Below the pieces are notes generated by a model, which was not told the origin of the DNA, searched no databases, and saw only the letters and a program-made list of their open reading frames with translations. Shown piece by piece: positions 1 through 9,066 of a stretch of DNA of 47,545 bases; positions within the stretch are counted from its first letter, which is position 1; every line of letters starts with the position of its first letter. Location of the stretch: positions 1 to 47,545 of the forward strand of contig CAJXOJ010000016.1 in assembly GCA_913057515.1 (NCBI GenBank), read 5' to 3'. A program made the position numbers and the translations under genes. The DNA comes from an uncultured Cycloclasticus sp. (GTDB lineage: Bacteria > Pseudomonadota > Gammaproteobacteria > Methylococcales > Cycloclasticaceae).

Positions 1-52
1 CTGAGCCGTCAGATTTACAGTCTGATCCCTTTGGCCGCTCGGGAACCCCTCC
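1..52 (-). tRNA. tRNA-Tyr (anticodon GTA), partial at the window edge
   Basis: The minus strand reads GGAGGGGTTCCCGAGCGG from position 52, followed by an anticodon arm with GTA at 18-16 and the start of a long variable arm. This matches bacterial tRNA-Tyr, a class II tRNA. The variable arm end, T arm and acceptor 3' end lie beyond position 1. It is transcribed leftwards out of the window and has its own promoter just upstream. Confidence 0.93.
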
Positions 53-66
53 GAATTTAGCCGACT

Positions 67-95
67 ATTGTCTTGTATTTATATTTAGCTGTCAA
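67..95 (-). promoter_or_regulatory. Sigma-70 promoter for tRNA-Tyr
   Basis: On the minus strand a perfect -35 TTGACA (95-90) is followed after 17 bp by GACAAT (72-67), a 4/6 match to the -10 box. The -10 ends 14 bp before the first base of the tRNA. Perfect -35 boxes with correct spacing are typical of strong stable-RNA promoters. It lies after the end of pth, so the tRNA need not depend on read-through. Confidence 0.7.
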
Positions 96-123
96 CACAG
101 AAAACGCAAGTCTACTCATTTTT

Positions 124-693
124 TTATTTTCCATGCAAACGACCCATCACTGACTGGTATTCACCACGACAAATTGCTGGTATTTCTTCTGTAACTCGAC
201 ATATTACTTCGTCAAGCAATTGCGCTTCAATTTTACTCGGCGCTTTTAGCACATAAGACACCACTTTATTACGGTCACCGGGATGACCAATACCTAGTCG
301 CAGCCTATAAAATTCTTTTGTAGACATCTGCGCAATTATATCTCTTAGCCCATTATGACCGCCATGGCCACCACCGAATTTCAAACGCACTAAACCCACG
401 TCTATATCTAATTCATCATGAGCAACTAATATCTGCTCTACTGGCACCTCAAAGTAGTTTGCACACGCGCGAACAGACAAGCCACTTTTATTCATAAACG
501 TTTGCGGTTTAATCAATCGCACACTTTTGCCACCAACCATTATCTTTGCCACATCAGCCTTAAACTTTGACTCGTAACTAAAAGAGGCAGCATACTTGTT
601 AGCTAATGCATCTAACAGTAAAAACCCGGCATTATGCCGGGTTTTTTTATACTCATCGCCTGGATTACCCAAACCGACAATTAAAGAGATCAT
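124..693 (-). CDS. pth: Peptidyl-tRNA hydrolase
   Basis: The protein has 189 aa, normal for bacterial Pth, a cytosolic enzyme that cleaves peptidyl-tRNAs dropped from ribosomes so the tRNA can be reused. The N-terminus carries the signature GLGNPGDEYKKTRHNAGF. The catalytic set is visible: Asn10, His20, Asn68 (in FMNKSG), Asp93 and Asn114 (in GGHNG). It starts 2 bp after the rplY stop, so the two are surely co-transcribed, in the order prs-rplY-pth common in gammaproteobacteria. The codons for the KKTRHNAGF motif form a perfect terminator-like hairpin (separate entry). Downstream comes tRNA-Tyr rather than ychF, which follows pth in many relatives. Confidence 0.98.
   Translation of the reverse strand: MISLIVGLGNPGDEYKKTRHNAGFLLLDALANKYAASFSYESKFKADVAKIMVGGKSVRLIKPQTFMNKSGLSVRACANYFEVPVEQILVAHDELDIDVGLVRLKFGGGHGGHNGLRDIIAQMSTKEFYRLRLGIGHPGDRNKVVSYVLKAPSKIEAQLLDEVICRVTEEIPAICRGEYQSVMGRLHGK
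620..646. other. Terminator-like hairpin inside pth
   Basis: A perfect inverted repeat has a 6-bp GC arm, CCCGGC (625-630) with GCCGGG (636-641), and a 5-nt ATTAT loop. It is flanked by A5 on one side and T5 or more on the other, which extends the stem and supplies a U-tract in either direction. It falls about 15-25 codons into pth and is built from codons of the conserved KKTRHNAGF motif. The fold is seen directly; any terminator or attenuator role is inference. Confidence 0.5.
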
Positions 694-695
694 AG

Positions 696-1343
696 CTATT
701 CGCCAGATTCCTCATCTTCTGATTTTTCTTCAGCCGCTTCTCCCTCATCGGTATCGGCTAATGCAGCTCTATTGGCTTGGATAGCCACAACTTGAAGATC
801 ATGATCAGCACCCTGGGCTAGCGCAACAATTTCCATACCCTTAGGTAATTTAATATCCGACAAATGTAAACTATCACCAATCTCTAGCGCTGAAACATCC
901 ACTTCAATATATTCTGGTAGATCACCTGGTAAACATTGAATTTCAATATCAACCAAATCATGTGTCACAACACCACCTTGTTTAGCACCTGGCGCCTCTT
1001 CCGCACCAATAAAATGCAAAGGCACATGAACTTTCAATTTCTCTTTCATACTAACGCGCAAAAAGTCGGCGTGCATTAAAATACTTTTAGCAGGATGACG
1101 TTGCAACGCTTTAATAATTACCTTTTCCTTCTTGCCGTCAACATCAATTGACAAGATATGAGAGAAAAAAGCCTCATTCTCCGTACTATGTAATAACTGA
1201 TTATGGCCCAAGGTTATTGAAACAGGCTCTTTGCCAGCCCCATAAATTACAGCCGGAACCATTTCTTGTCTACGTAAGCGACGTGTTGCACTTTTACCTA
1301 AATCCTTACGGATCGATGCCGCCAATTCAAAGCTGATACTCAT
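696..1343 (-). CDS. rplY: 50S ribosomal protein L25, long CTC-type
   Basis: The protein has 215 aa and is the two-domain L25/TL5/CTC form, not the short ~95-aa form of E. coli. Residues about 5-95 are the 5S rRNA-binding L25 domain ([21 protein letters not shown]). The rest is the TL5 C-terminal beta domain, ending in a very acidic tail ([17 protein letters not shown]). It sits on 5S rRNA in the central protuberance of the large subunit. The start has a strong Shine-Dalgarno, GGAGAAGG, 4 nt before ATG. It lies between prs and pth in the same operon, the standard order. Confidence 0.97.
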   Translation of the reverse strand: MSISFELAASIRKDLGKSATRRLRRQEMVPAVIYGAGKEPVSITLGHNQLLHSTENEAFFSHILSIDVDGKKEKVIIKALQRHPAKSILMHADFLRVSMKEKLKVHVPLHFIGAEEAPGAKQGGVVTHDLVDIEIQCLPGDLPEYIEVDVSALEIGDSLHLSDIKLPKGMEIVALAQGADHDLQVVAIQANRAALADTDEGEAAEEKSEDEESGE

Positions 1344-1400
1344 CTAACCTTCTCCAAAATAATATTTAATTTCACTAAACAGCGTATTTTGCCACACTTT

Positions 1401-2354
1401 TTAATCTACGTATAGCGAACTCACTGAATCACCTTCCACCATACGCCGAATTGTCTCTGCCAACATCTCGGCAATACTGAGTTGCCGAATTTTATCAGAA
1501 GCCAATGCCTCTTCACTTAGCGGGATAGTATCTGTCACAACCAACTCATCTAACACAGAACTTGATATATTAACCATCGCCTTTCCTGACAACACCGGAT
1601 GGGTACAATAGGCTTTAACACTGATTGCACCATTTTCTTTTAATGCCTTGGCAGCCAAACATAACGTGCCAGCTGTATCAACAAGGTCATCTACGATAAC
1701 GCATTCTCTACCACTTACATCACCAATAATGTTCATAACCTGAGAAACATTTGCCTTAGGCCGACGCTTATCAATGATTGCCAAGTCGGCATCATCCAAA
1801 CGCTTAGCGATTGCACGAGCACGCACAACACCGCCAACATCAGGGGAAACGATCATCAAATTTTCAGTTTTTCTCTTCCAAATATCGCTCAACAATAAAG
1901 GCGACGCATAAACATTATCAACAGGAATATCAAAAAATCCTTGTATCTGATCAGCATGCAAATCAACTGTTAGAACGTGATCCGCACCCGCGGTATCAAT
2001 CATCTTCGCAACTAATTTTGAGGTAATAGGCACACGTGCAGAACGAGGGCGACGATCCTGTCTGGCATAACCATAATAGGGGATAACTGCTGTTATTCGA
2101 CTTGCACAGGCTCTTTTCAACGCGTCGATCATCACCAACAACTCCATAACATTGTTATTTGTTGGCGCACATGTCGGCTGAATAATAAAAACATCCTTAC
2201 CACGAACATTCTCACCGATTTCAACCATTACTTCGCCATCACTAAATATTTCCACGCTGGCTCGACCCAGCCTCATATTTAAATAACGGACGATATCTTT
2301 AGCCAACGATATATTTGCGTTACCAGTAAACACCATGATGCCACTATCTAGCAC
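1401..2354 (-). CDS. prs: Ribose-phosphate pyrophosphokinase (PRPP synthetase)
   Basis: The protein has 317 aa and makes PRPP from ribose 5-phosphate and ATP for purine, pyrimidine, NAD, His and Trp synthesis. Family motifs are present: [27 protein letters not shown], the metal-binding [11 protein letters not shown], and the PRPP loop [11 protein letters not shown]. The start is GTG at 2354, which has GGGAG 6 nt upstream. An internal ATG six codons later has no clear ribosome site, and E. coli Prs begins near the same point. It follows tRNA-Gln and ispE on the same strand, an arrangement known from Pseudomonas. Confidence 0.97.
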   Translation of the reverse strand: MLDSGIMVFTGNANISLAKDIVRYLNMRLGRASVEIFSDGEVMVEIGENVRGKDVFIIQPTCAPTNNNVMELLVMIDALKRACASRITAVIPYYGYARQDRRPRSARVPITSKLVAKMIDTAGADHVLTVDLHADQIQGFFDIPVDNVYASPLLLSDIWKRKTENLMIVSPDVGGVVRARAIAKRLDDADLAIIDKRRPKANVSQVMNIIGDVSGRECVIVDDLVDTAGTLCLAAKALKENGAISVKAYCTHPVLSGKAMVNISSSVLDELVVTDTIPLSEEALASDKIRQLSIAEMLAETIRRMVEGDSVSSLYVD

Positions 2355-2397
2355 AATAAACTCCCACTAAAGTATTGAATGATATTAGTATAAAGAA

Positions 2398-2472
2398 TGG
2401 CTGGGGCGCCAGGATTCGAACCTGGGATGCGGAGATCAAAACCCCGTGCCTTAACCACTTGGCCACGCCCCA
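2398..2472 (-). tRNA. tRNA-Gln (anticodon TTG)
   Basis: The minus strand gives a complete 75-nt cloverleaf starting TGGGGCG and ending CGCCCCAGCCA, with an encoded CCA end. The anticodon loop reads TTTTGAT with anticodon TTG, and the T arm is CCCAGGTTCGAATCCTGGG. It lies between ispE (17 bp upstream) and prs (43 bp downstream), so it is probably processed from the lolB-ispE-prs transcript. This tRNA position is shared with Pseudomonas. Confidence 0.97.
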
Positions 2473-2489
2473 AACTTTATGGCTGCAGA

Positions 2490-3383
2490 TTATACCTGAT
2501 TTACTCGATTAAAAAACTGTTTAAGCGACTTCTGTAACGGTGATTTATTTACACCTTTTACAATCCACTTGCTCCAGTCAACCGGTAACCGATCTGACAG
2601 CGACACTGCCTCTTGTCGAGTATCGCATTTTGCAAACATACTCGCGCCAGTGCCTGTTAAATAAACGTTAGAGAATTTAGAGAATTTCCGATATACATCG
2701 TCTAATTCTTGACTCATTTCCCTAACAACCGGCAAGCAACTATTATTTTCTTGCCCGTCTAAAAAGTCGCGTATTGTGATCGCTGAATTATCTCGTGTCA
2801 AATGCTTATGTGCAAAAACTTCCTTTGTTGAGCAATGATAAGCAGAATTCACCACTACAAACCATTTTTCGGGCAACGTTATTGGTGTTACTTTCTCTCC
2901 GACACCCTCTGCCCACGCCGAGAACCCATGTACAAAAACTGGCACATCCGCACCTAACTCAAGACCTATAGTCGCTAATTGCTCAACCGAATAACCTAGT
3001 TTCCACACTTCATTCAGTACAACCAGTGTCGTTGCTGCATCTGAACTCCCCCCACCTAAGCCTGCACCCATTGGCAGTATCTTTTTTAATGTAATATGCG
3101 CCCCTGACTTTGTGCCGCTTTGTTGCTTCAGTAATTGCGCCGCTTTTGTCACCAAATTATCGCTCACTTGAATATCCGGCGAACTGCAACTAAGTGAGAT
3201 GTCAGCATTGTCTGTTGGCATTATATTCAACCAATCGGACATCGCTATTATTTGAAAAACAGTTTGTAGCTCGTGATAACCATCCTCTCTTTGCCCAATA
3301 ATGTTTAACATTAAATTTAATTTTGCTGGCGCAGGCCACCAATGCTCAGCCCATTCACTCTGCTCCACAATTACATCAACCAT
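2490..3383 (-). CDS. ispE: 4-diphosphocytidyl-2-C-methyl-D-erythritol kinase
   Basis: The protein has 297 aa and is a GHMP kinase that phosphorylates CDP-methylerythritol in the MEP route to isoprenoids. The N-terminal substrate motif PAPAKLNLMLNIIGQREDGY contains the conserved Lys. The ATP-binding glycine-rich motif is MGAGLGGGSSDAATTL, and GADVPVFVHG carries the catalytic Asp. The start overlaps the lolB stop by 13 bp, so translation is likely coupled. The N-terminus is about ten residues longer than in E. coli, so a later start cannot be excluded. Confidence 0.96.
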   Translation of the reverse strand: MVDVIVEQSEWAEHWWPAPAKLNLMLNIIGQREDGYHELQTVFQIIAMSDWLNIMPTDNADISLSCSSPDIQVSDNLVTKAAQLLKQQSGTKSGAHITLKKILPMGAGLGGGSSDAATTLVVLNEVWKLGYSVEQLATIGLELGADVPVFVHGFSAWAEGVGEKVTPITLPEKWFVVVNSAYHCSTKEVFAHKHLTRDNSAITIRDFLDGQENNSCLPVVREMSQELDDVYRKFSKFSNVYLTGTGASMFAKCDTRQEAVSLSDRLPVDWSKWIVKGVNKSPLQKSLKQFFNRVNQV

Positions 3384-3955
3384 TCATCAACTATTAATTT
3401 AATTTTCAACCCATCTTTTGATAAGTAAACTTTACCCGGCAAGACTATACCACCCACCTCTTCATATCTTCCCAACCTTACTTCCCAGCCATCTTGGCTA
3501 AACACGTCCTCCCCTAACACCTGCTCGTTATTAATTAACACCGGAGCCTTAGGTGATGCGACACCTCTCACCCAATACGGTAAATGCGCCCATGGAGGCA
3601 CGTAACCCAACGCAGATCTTAACTCACGCTCAGAGACAGGTCGCATTACACCACCCTCATCTAACATTTCTACACCTGCTTTAGAGCGCTTTATCTTGGC
3701 AACGACGCCACCTAAGGACGTACTCAACGTTAAATCATCTATCGAAAAATCATGCTTCCAATCCAGCTTTGTTAGCCAGGATTCACTCTGATGACGCACA
3801 GATAGCCGACCTAATAATTGCCACTGCTGAATTGCTAAAATCTTTTCAGCATTCTCTTGGCTTTGAGTATTTTTTGCGTTCAGCTTAATAGAACCCACTG
3901 ATGAGCACGCAAACAATTGCGTCACTAATAGTATTAGCAGGAAATAACGATTCAC
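3371..3955 (-). CDS. lolB: Outer-membrane lipoprotein LolB
   Basis: The protein has 194 aa. It accepts lipoproteins from periplasmic LolA and inserts them in the outer membrane. A lipoprotein signal peptide ends LFAC with the lipidated Cys at 17. Mature motifs fit LolB: WQLLGRLSVRHQSESW near residue 46, then LTLSTSLGGVVAKI and VPPWAHLPYWVRG. It overlaps the upstream TPR gene by 4 bp and ispE by 13 bp. The lolB-ispE pair opposite hemA is conserved in gammaproteobacteria, which supports the call despite low sequence conservation in this family. Confidence 0.93.
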   Translation of the reverse strand: MNRYFLLILLVTQLFACSSVGSIKLNAKNTQSQENAEKILAIQQWQLLGRLSVRHQSESWLTKLDWKHDFSIDDLTLSTSLGGVVAKIKRSKAGVEMLDEGGVMRPVSERELRSALGYVPPWAHLPYWVRGVASPKAPVLINNEQVLGEDVFSQDGWEVRLGRYEEVGGIVLPGKVYLSKDGLKIKLIVDEWLM

Positions 3956-5682
3956 TGGAGCCTCTTCAAAACCTCTATTAGATGTTTATTATCGCTATCT
4001 CGCTTCAGTCCTTCTTCCCAGAGTTGCCTCGCTTCTTTTTGTCGCCCAAGCATCCAGAGCGCTTCACCAAGATGTGCCGCTATCTCACCTTCAGGTGAGC
4101 CCTGATAGGCTCTCTGCAATAACACTAATGCTTCTTCATAATGTCCTTCACGGTAATTCAGCCAACCCATACTATCTAAAATAGCGGGGTCACTAGGCCG
4201 TAAAGATAGCGCCTGCGTTAAGTACTGACGTGCCTCTTTAAAACGAAAGGTCTTACTCGCTAGGGTATACCCCAACGCATTTAAAGCATTAACATTGTTC
4301 GGGTCCTTTGCTAGCACAAACAATAAATCCTTCTCAGCAACCTTCACCTCATCCAAATCTGTTGCCGCAATTGAACGCGCATACCTTAACGCTAAGTCGT
4401 CGGGTGCTTCCTTAATAGCTTCATTTAACAAGTCATATAAAACCTTATTATGCTGCCCAACCATTAACAACTCTGACTCTAATAAATAAAACCGAGTTGC
4501 ATTTTCTGGGTACTCATTACGCAGTGTCTGCAAAATACTTCTAGCACCCTGTAAATCACCCATCTCTGACTTAATCAGAGCAGTTGTTGCTTGAGAATCT
4601 ATATATTGAACACCCTTTGTTACCCTACCAAACCACAGCAAGGCATCTTGATATACTTTTTGGAAATAATAGATTCGCCCCAAATAAAAAGCCGACTGAG
4701 AAGAAAACCCATTAACCGCATACAGGTCTTTAAACACAGCTATCGCCTTAGCCGCCTCCCCTAATTTTAAATAAACTAAGCCAAGCGCAAAGTTCGCCTC
4801 AGGGTAATCTTCTTCTTGAGATACTAATTTTAAAAACTCTACTTTGGCAGCTTCATAGCGTTCATTCTTAGCCAATAATTGTCCATACCCCATCATCAGC
4901 TGCCTTGCTTTAAGTCGCTCACCTGCACTTTTTAAAGTTGATAAAGCTCGCTCTGTTTCTCCTTTGCTTTCAAGTACTAACGAAAGCTGCGCAAAGCCCA
5001 CTGGCCACACTGGATCTAGTTTTGTCACGATAGTTGCATCGTCCTCTGCATTATCCCATTGCTTGAGCTGAGACATCATTTTTGAGCGAACCAAATATAT
5101 ACCTGCCTCATCTGGATAAGTTTTCACTAACTCATTGACCACCTGAATTCCAACATTCTTAGACGCATGCCGCGCCACAATGTCCCCAATGGCAAGCAAG
5201 GCATTACGCTGAGGAATATCGCTCTTTTCAAGCATCATGGCAATCTGACTCAGGCTTTTCTTGATATCCCCAGAACGTAAATAAATCGTCAACGCTAGGC
5301 GGTGCGACTCGGCTGACACTCCCCCAGAGTCAACGGCTATATCTATAGCGGATTTAGCCGCCCCAACATCTTTACTGTATAAGGCTATTTGAGCTGCCCT
5401 TAACGCCACTTCTGGATCCTTGGAGAGCTTAGCCGCCTCAACATAAAAAGCTGAGGCCATATTAATGTCTCCTCGCTGACCGGCCACCTCACCCCCCAAT
5501 AAACTGTACAGCAAAGCTGCATCTAATTTAGATGGTTGGCTTTCTGCCGCCTCCGGCTGTTTACTTTTTACAGTAGGCAGCACCGTAACAGGCTCGTTAG
5601 CTATAACAGCATCAGTACTTACTCTGTGAGCACAACCCAACATAGAGGTAACAAGAACGACCAACATTAACCTTAAAAGCAT
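3952..5682 (-). CDS. Large TPR-repeat lipoprotein upstream of lolB
   Basis: A 576-aa protein with a lipoprotein signal MLLRLMLVVLVTSMLGC (lipid Cys17), followed by helical TPR units through the whole chain. Typical TPR consensus is clear near the C-terminus, as in NALNALGYTLASK and AILDSMGWLNYREGHYEEAL. It probably sits on the inner face of the outer membrane or in the periplasm as a scaffold. The partner is unknown. A homologue occupies this place in Pseudomonas. I chose the ATG at 5682 because GGGTGAG lies 6 nt upstream and the signal peptide then begins at residue 1. The earlier ATG at 5709 is nearly on top of the likely transcription start. Confidence 0.88.
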   Translation of the reverse strand: MLLRLMLVVLVTSMLGCAHRVSTDAVIANEPVTVLPTVKSKQPEAAESQPSKLDAALLYSLLGGEVAGQRGDINMASAFYVEAAKLSKDPEVALRAAQIALYSKDVGAAKSAIDIAVDSGGVSAESHRLALTIYLRSGDIKKSLSQIAMMLEKSDIPQRNALLAIGDIVARHASKNVGIQVVNELVKTYPDEAGIYLVRSKMMSQLKQWDNAEDDATIVTKLDPVWPVGFAQLSLVLESKGETERALSTLKSAGERLKARQLMMGYGQLLAKNERYEAAKVEFLKLVSQEEDYPEANFALGLVYLKLGEAAKAIAVFKDLYAVNGFSSQSAFYLGRIYYFQKVYQDALLWFGRVTKGVQYIDSQATTALIKSEMGDLQGARSILQTLRNEYPENATRFYLLESELLMVGQHNKVLYDLLNEAIKEAPDDLALRYARSIAATDLDEVKVAEKDLLFVLAKDPNNVNALNALGYTLASKTFRFKEARQYLTQALSLRPSDPAILDSMGWLNYREGHYEEALVLLQRAYQGSPEGEIAAHLGEALWMLGRQKEARQLWEEGLKRDSDNKHLIEVLKRLQ

Positions 5683-5721
5683 ATTTATCTCACCCAATAT
5701 CTCATACAACGTGACTCACTC

Positions 5722-5749
5722 ATTTAAACAACGCATGCGTGACATTCAA
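5722..5749 (-). promoter_or_regulatory. Possible promoter for the TPR-lolB-ispE-prs operon
   Basis: On the minus strand TTGAAT (5749-5744) and TTAAAT (5727-5722) are separated by 16 bp, each a 4/6 match to sigma-70 boxes. The start of transcription would fall near 5715, giving a leader of about 33 nt before the ATG at 5682. Assigned by eye, so moderate to low confidence. Confidence 0.4.
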
Positions 5750-5813
5750 CTCTAATGAAAACCTTCAGCGCCATCCATTCAAACATAGAGAACACTCATT
5801 AGTTTAAAAAGCT

Positions 5814-5819
5814 TATAAT
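5814..5819 (+). promoter_or_regulatory. -10 box of the probable hemA promoter
   Basis: A perfect TATAAT lies 37 bp upstream of the hemA ATG in the divergent intergenic region. No good -35 box is found at 16-18 bp upstream, so an activator may be needed or the match may be chance. Confidence 0.4.
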
Positions 5820-5856
5820 AACTCAATTAGACTAAAGTAAAACCACCAAAAAGTGC

Positions 5857-7107
5857 ATGCTGCTTACGCTCGGACTCAATCACAATACTGCGCCTATCGA
5901 TATTCGTGAGAAACTCGCTTTCTCACCTGATCGCCTGAGCCAGTCACTTCAGTCTTTAAACCAGCTTGCTTTTATCGAAGAAGCCGCCATTCTATCCACC
6001 TGTAACCGCACTGAGATTTATTGTGACACAGCTGCCCAACAAACAAATGAGCTAATCGCGTGGCTTGCAAGCTTTCACCACGTTGATGAAAATAGTATTA
6101 GAGAATACCTATACAGTCATACTGGCCACCAATCAATAAAACATATGTCCCGAGTAGCCTGCGGTCTCGACTCTATGGTTTTAGGTGAGCCGCAAATTCT
6201 AGGACAAATGAAAACAGCCTATCAACAGGCATCCGAAGCAGGCACCTTGGGTAAATACCTAGGACGCTTATTTCAACATACATTTCAAGTGGCAAAAAAA
6301 GTACGTACTGATACAGCCATTGGCTCCAGCCCTGTCTCAGTTGCCTTTGCAGGCGTTAAGTTGGCACAACAAATCTTTGCAAACTTAGAAGATCAAACAG
6401 CACTTCTCATTGGCGCTGGCGAAACCATTGAGTTAGCAGCGCAGCATCTAAAAGAACAAGGCATTGGTCGCTTAATTGTGGCTAACCGAACACTTGAAAA
6501 AGCACATGCTATCGCCTCGCAAGGTAATGGTTACGCAATTGAGATAAAAGACATTCCTGATCACCTTTATGAAGCAGACATTATTATTTCTTCAACCGCG
6601 AGTCCACTGCCTATACTCGGCAAAGGCAGCGTAGAAACAGCCATTGCAAAGCGCAAACACAAACCGATGTTTATGATGGACTTAGCAGTTCCGCACGACA
6701 TAGAAAAAGAAGTCGGCTCGCTGAGCGATATCTACCTATACTCTGTTGACGACCTTAAAAACATTGTAGATGATGGTTTGCAGTCTCGCCGTGAAGCAGC
6801 CGAGCAAGCCGAAGAGATTATTGATATCCAGGTCTCTCACTTCCAAACTTGGATACAGGCGCAAGACGCATCAAAAACCATTTATCAGCTGAGAACTCAG
6901 ACTGATAAGGCTCGCAACGAATTACTTAACAAGGCCATCAACTCACTTAACAATGGCCAAACAGCTGAGCTTGTTCTTCAGCGCTTAGCCAGCGACCTCA
7001 CCAATAAAATATTACACGCACCTAGCCGCAATTTAAAGCAAGCAGCTTCAGAAGGTAACATCGAATTATTATCAGCTGCTCAACAACTATTTAACTTAGA
7101 AAAATAA
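5857..7107 (+). CDS. hemA: Glutamyl-tRNA reductase
   Basis: The protein has 416 aa, usual for HemA. It reduces glutamyl-tRNA to glutamate-1-semialdehyde, the first committed step of tetrapyrrole synthesis. [17 protein letters not shown] opens the catalytic domain, and the nucleophilic Cys49 is in [26 protein letters not shown] marks the substrate pocket. The NADPH domain begins near [16 protein letters not shown], and the C-terminal helices form the dimerisation domain. It heads hemA-prfA-prmC, with prfA beginning 1 bp after its stop. The ribosome site is weak. Confidence 0.98.
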   Translation: MLLTLGLNHNTAPIDIREKLAFSPDRLSQSLQSLNQLAFIEEAAILSTCNRTEIYCDTAAQQTNELIAWLASFHHVDENSIREYLYSHTGHQSIKHMSRVACGLDSMVLGEPQILGQMKTAYQQASEAGTLGKYLGRLFQHTFQVAKKVRTDTAIGSSPVSVAFAGVKLAQQIFANLEDQTALLIGAGETIELAAQHLKEQGIGRLIVANRTLEKAHAIASQGNGYAIEIKDIPDHLYEADIIISSTASPLPILGKGSVETAIAKRKHKPMFMMDLAVPHDIEKEVGSLSDIYLYSVDDLKNIVDDGLQSRREAAEQAEEIIDIQVSHFQTWIQAQDASKTIYQLRTQTDKARNELLNKAINSLNNGQTAELVLQRLASDLTNKILHAPSRNLKQAASEGNIELLSAAQQLFNLEK

Positions 7108-7108
7108 C

Positions 7109-8197
7109 GTGAACATAACTATTTTACAAAAGCTAGACACCCTCTCTGAGCGTTTTGAAGAAATTGCCAGCCTCTTGTCTGAACCCAGCATACAAAGCGA
7201 TCAAAATAAATTCCGCGCTTTAAGTCAAGAATATGCCCAACTAGACCCGATTGTCAGCACCCACCAAAATTACTTAATGACGTTGGAAGATCAAAAAGCT
7301 GCGAAGGCCATGCTCAGTGATAGCGACCCTGATATCAAAGCAATGGCAAAAGAAGAACTTAAAGAAACTCAGGCCGCTTTAGAAGCACAGGAAAAAGAGC
7401 TGCAAATTCTTTTGCTACCAAAAGACCCTAACGATGGAAAAAACGCGTTCCTTGAAGTCCGAGCTGGAACAGGCGGTGATGAAGCAGCTATTTTTTCAGG
7501 CGACTTGTATCGTATGTACTTACGTTTTGCCGAGAAAAAAGGCTGGAAATTTGAAATCATGAGCGAAAACCAAGGCGACCACGGTGGCTACAAAGAGATT
7601 ATTGCGCGAATTGAAGGCAATGATGTGTATTCACAACTGAAGTTTGAGTCGGGTGCCCATCGAGTTCAGCGTGTTCCAGAAACAGAATCGCAAGGTCGCG
7701 TACATACCTCAGCTTGTACCGTAGCCATTATGCCCGAAGCCGATGAGAAAGATGAGATTGAAATCAACTCCGGTGATCTACGTGTCGATACCTTTCGCGC
7801 ATCAGGCTCCGGCGGACAACACGTTAATAAAACCGATTCTGCCATTCGCCTTACTCACCTGCCAACAGGTACCGTTGTAGAGTGTCAAGACGAGCGTTCA
7901 CAACATAAAAACAGAGCACGCGCGATGTCACTTTTAAAAGCAAGAATCATGAGTGCTGAACAAGAAAAGGCCGATGCAGAACAAGCCGAGTCTCGTCGCT
8001 CACAAGTTGGTAGTGGGGATCGCTCTGAACGCATCCGCACATACAATTACCCACAAGGTCGCGTTACTGATCATCGTATCAACTTAACCTTATATAAACT
8101 GGATGAAGTGATGCAAGGCTCACTGGATCAAGTAATTGACCCGTTGATTCAAGAACACCAGGCTGAGCAACTGACCCAATTAAGTGCTGACGAATAA
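7109..8197 (+). CDS. prfA: Peptide chain release factor 1
   Basis: The protein has 362 aa and releases peptides at UAA and UAG codons. The catalytic GGQ is at 235-237 in [17 protein letters not shown]. The codon-recognition tripeptide at 190-192 reads PET ([10 protein letters not shown]), where E. coli RF1 has PAT; other positions around it are conserved. The start is GTG, 1 bp after the hemA stop, so translation is probably coupled. PrmC, which methylates the GGQ glutamine, is encoded next, as in many bacteria. Confidence 0.98.
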   Translation: MNITILQKLDTLSERFEEIASLLSEPSIQSDQNKFRALSQEYAQLDPIVSTHQNYLMTLEDQKAAKAMLSDSDPDIKAMAKEELKETQAALEAQEKELQILLLPKDPNDGKNAFLEVRAGTGGDEAAIFSGDLYRMYLRFAEKKGWKFEIMSENQGDHGGYKEIIARIEGNDVYSQLKFESGAHRVQRVPETESQGRVHTSACTVAIMPEADEKDEIEINSGDLRVDTFRASGSGGQHVNKTDSAIRLTHLPTGTVVECQDERSQHKNRARAMSLLKARIMSAEQEKADAEQAESRRSQVGSGDRSERIRTYNYPQGRVTDHRINLTLYKLDEVMQGSLDQVIDPLIQEHQAEQLTQLSADE

Positions 8198-8208
8198 TCA
8201 CCCTACTC

Positions 8209-9051
8209 TTGGCCAGTTTAACCATAAAAGAGGCGCTAAAACACGCGTCTAATAGCTTGCATGATAGCGATACCAGTGAGCTTGATAGCGAGGTGTTACT
8301 CGCCTATCTACTTAAAAAAAATCGTAGTTATCTCAGGGCTTGGCCGGATCGCAATCTATCGACTGAAGAGTTAGATGCTTACCAACAACTTATTGAGCAG
8401 CGTAAAAGCGGCCAACCTATCGCTTATTTAACCGGTGAGCGCGAATTTTGGTCCCGACCTTTTATTGTGTCACCTGATGTCTTAATACCCCGGCCAGATA
8501 CCGAGCTACTCATCGACATCACCCAACAAAAATTCACACCCTCTCAAGCCTTCTCCATTTTAGACCTAGGTACTGGCAGCGGTGCAATAGCCATCACACT
8601 GGCTCTAGAATTTCCCAATGCATTGGTTACGGCAGTAGACTCAAGCGCTAAAGCCCTTGCTATCGCAAATAAAAATAGCCAGCGGCTTAACAGTCATAAG
8701 GTTGGATTTATTCACAGCGATTGGTTTAAACAAGTCCCGACCCAGGCCTTCGACTTAATTGTCAGTAACCCACCTTATATTTGTCAAACCGACCCGCATC
8801 TTTTAGACGGTGACGTTCGCTTTGAGCCAAACTCAGCTCTCATCGCAATGGATCAAGGCTTACTAGATATTAAAAACATTATTTCAAATGCGCCTGTATA
8901 CCTTAAGCCCAACGGGATACTTTTATTTGAGCATGGCTATCAACAGGGCAAACCGATCAAAAGTTTGTTAGAATTGCTCGGTTTCAAATCAATCGAGCAA
9001 TTTCAAGATATACAAGGCCATACTCGAGCCACATTAGGCAAAAAGCCGTAA
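8209..9051 (+). CDS. prmC: Release factor glutamine methyltransferase
   Basis: The protein has 280 aa. It uses S-adenosylmethionine to methylate the Gln of the GGQ motif in RF1 and RF2. The SAM site ILDLGTGSGAIAI lies near 117-129, and the catalytic NPPY is at 187-190. The N-terminal helical domain has LTGEREFWSRPFIVSPDVLI, typical of PrmC. The start is TTG at 8209; no in-frame ATG or GTG fits, and this point matches the N-terminus of E. coli PrmC. The ribosome site is poor, so coupling from prfA 11 bp upstream is likely. Confidence 0.96.
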   Translation: MASLTIKEALKHASNSLHDSDTSELDSEVLLAYLLKKNRSYLRAWPDRNLSTEELDAYQQLIEQRKSGQPIAYLTGEREFWSRPFIVSPDVLIPRPDTELLIDITQQKFTPSQAFSILDLGTGSGAIAITLALEFPNALVTAVDSSAKALAIANKNSQRLNSHKVGFIHSDWFKQVPTQAFDLIVSNPPYICQTDPHLLDGDVRFEPNSALIAMDQGLLDIKNIISNAPVYLKPNGILLFEHGYQQGKPIKSLLELLGFKSIEQFQDIQGHTRATLGKKP

Positions 9052-9066
9052 CTAATAAGGTTTAAA

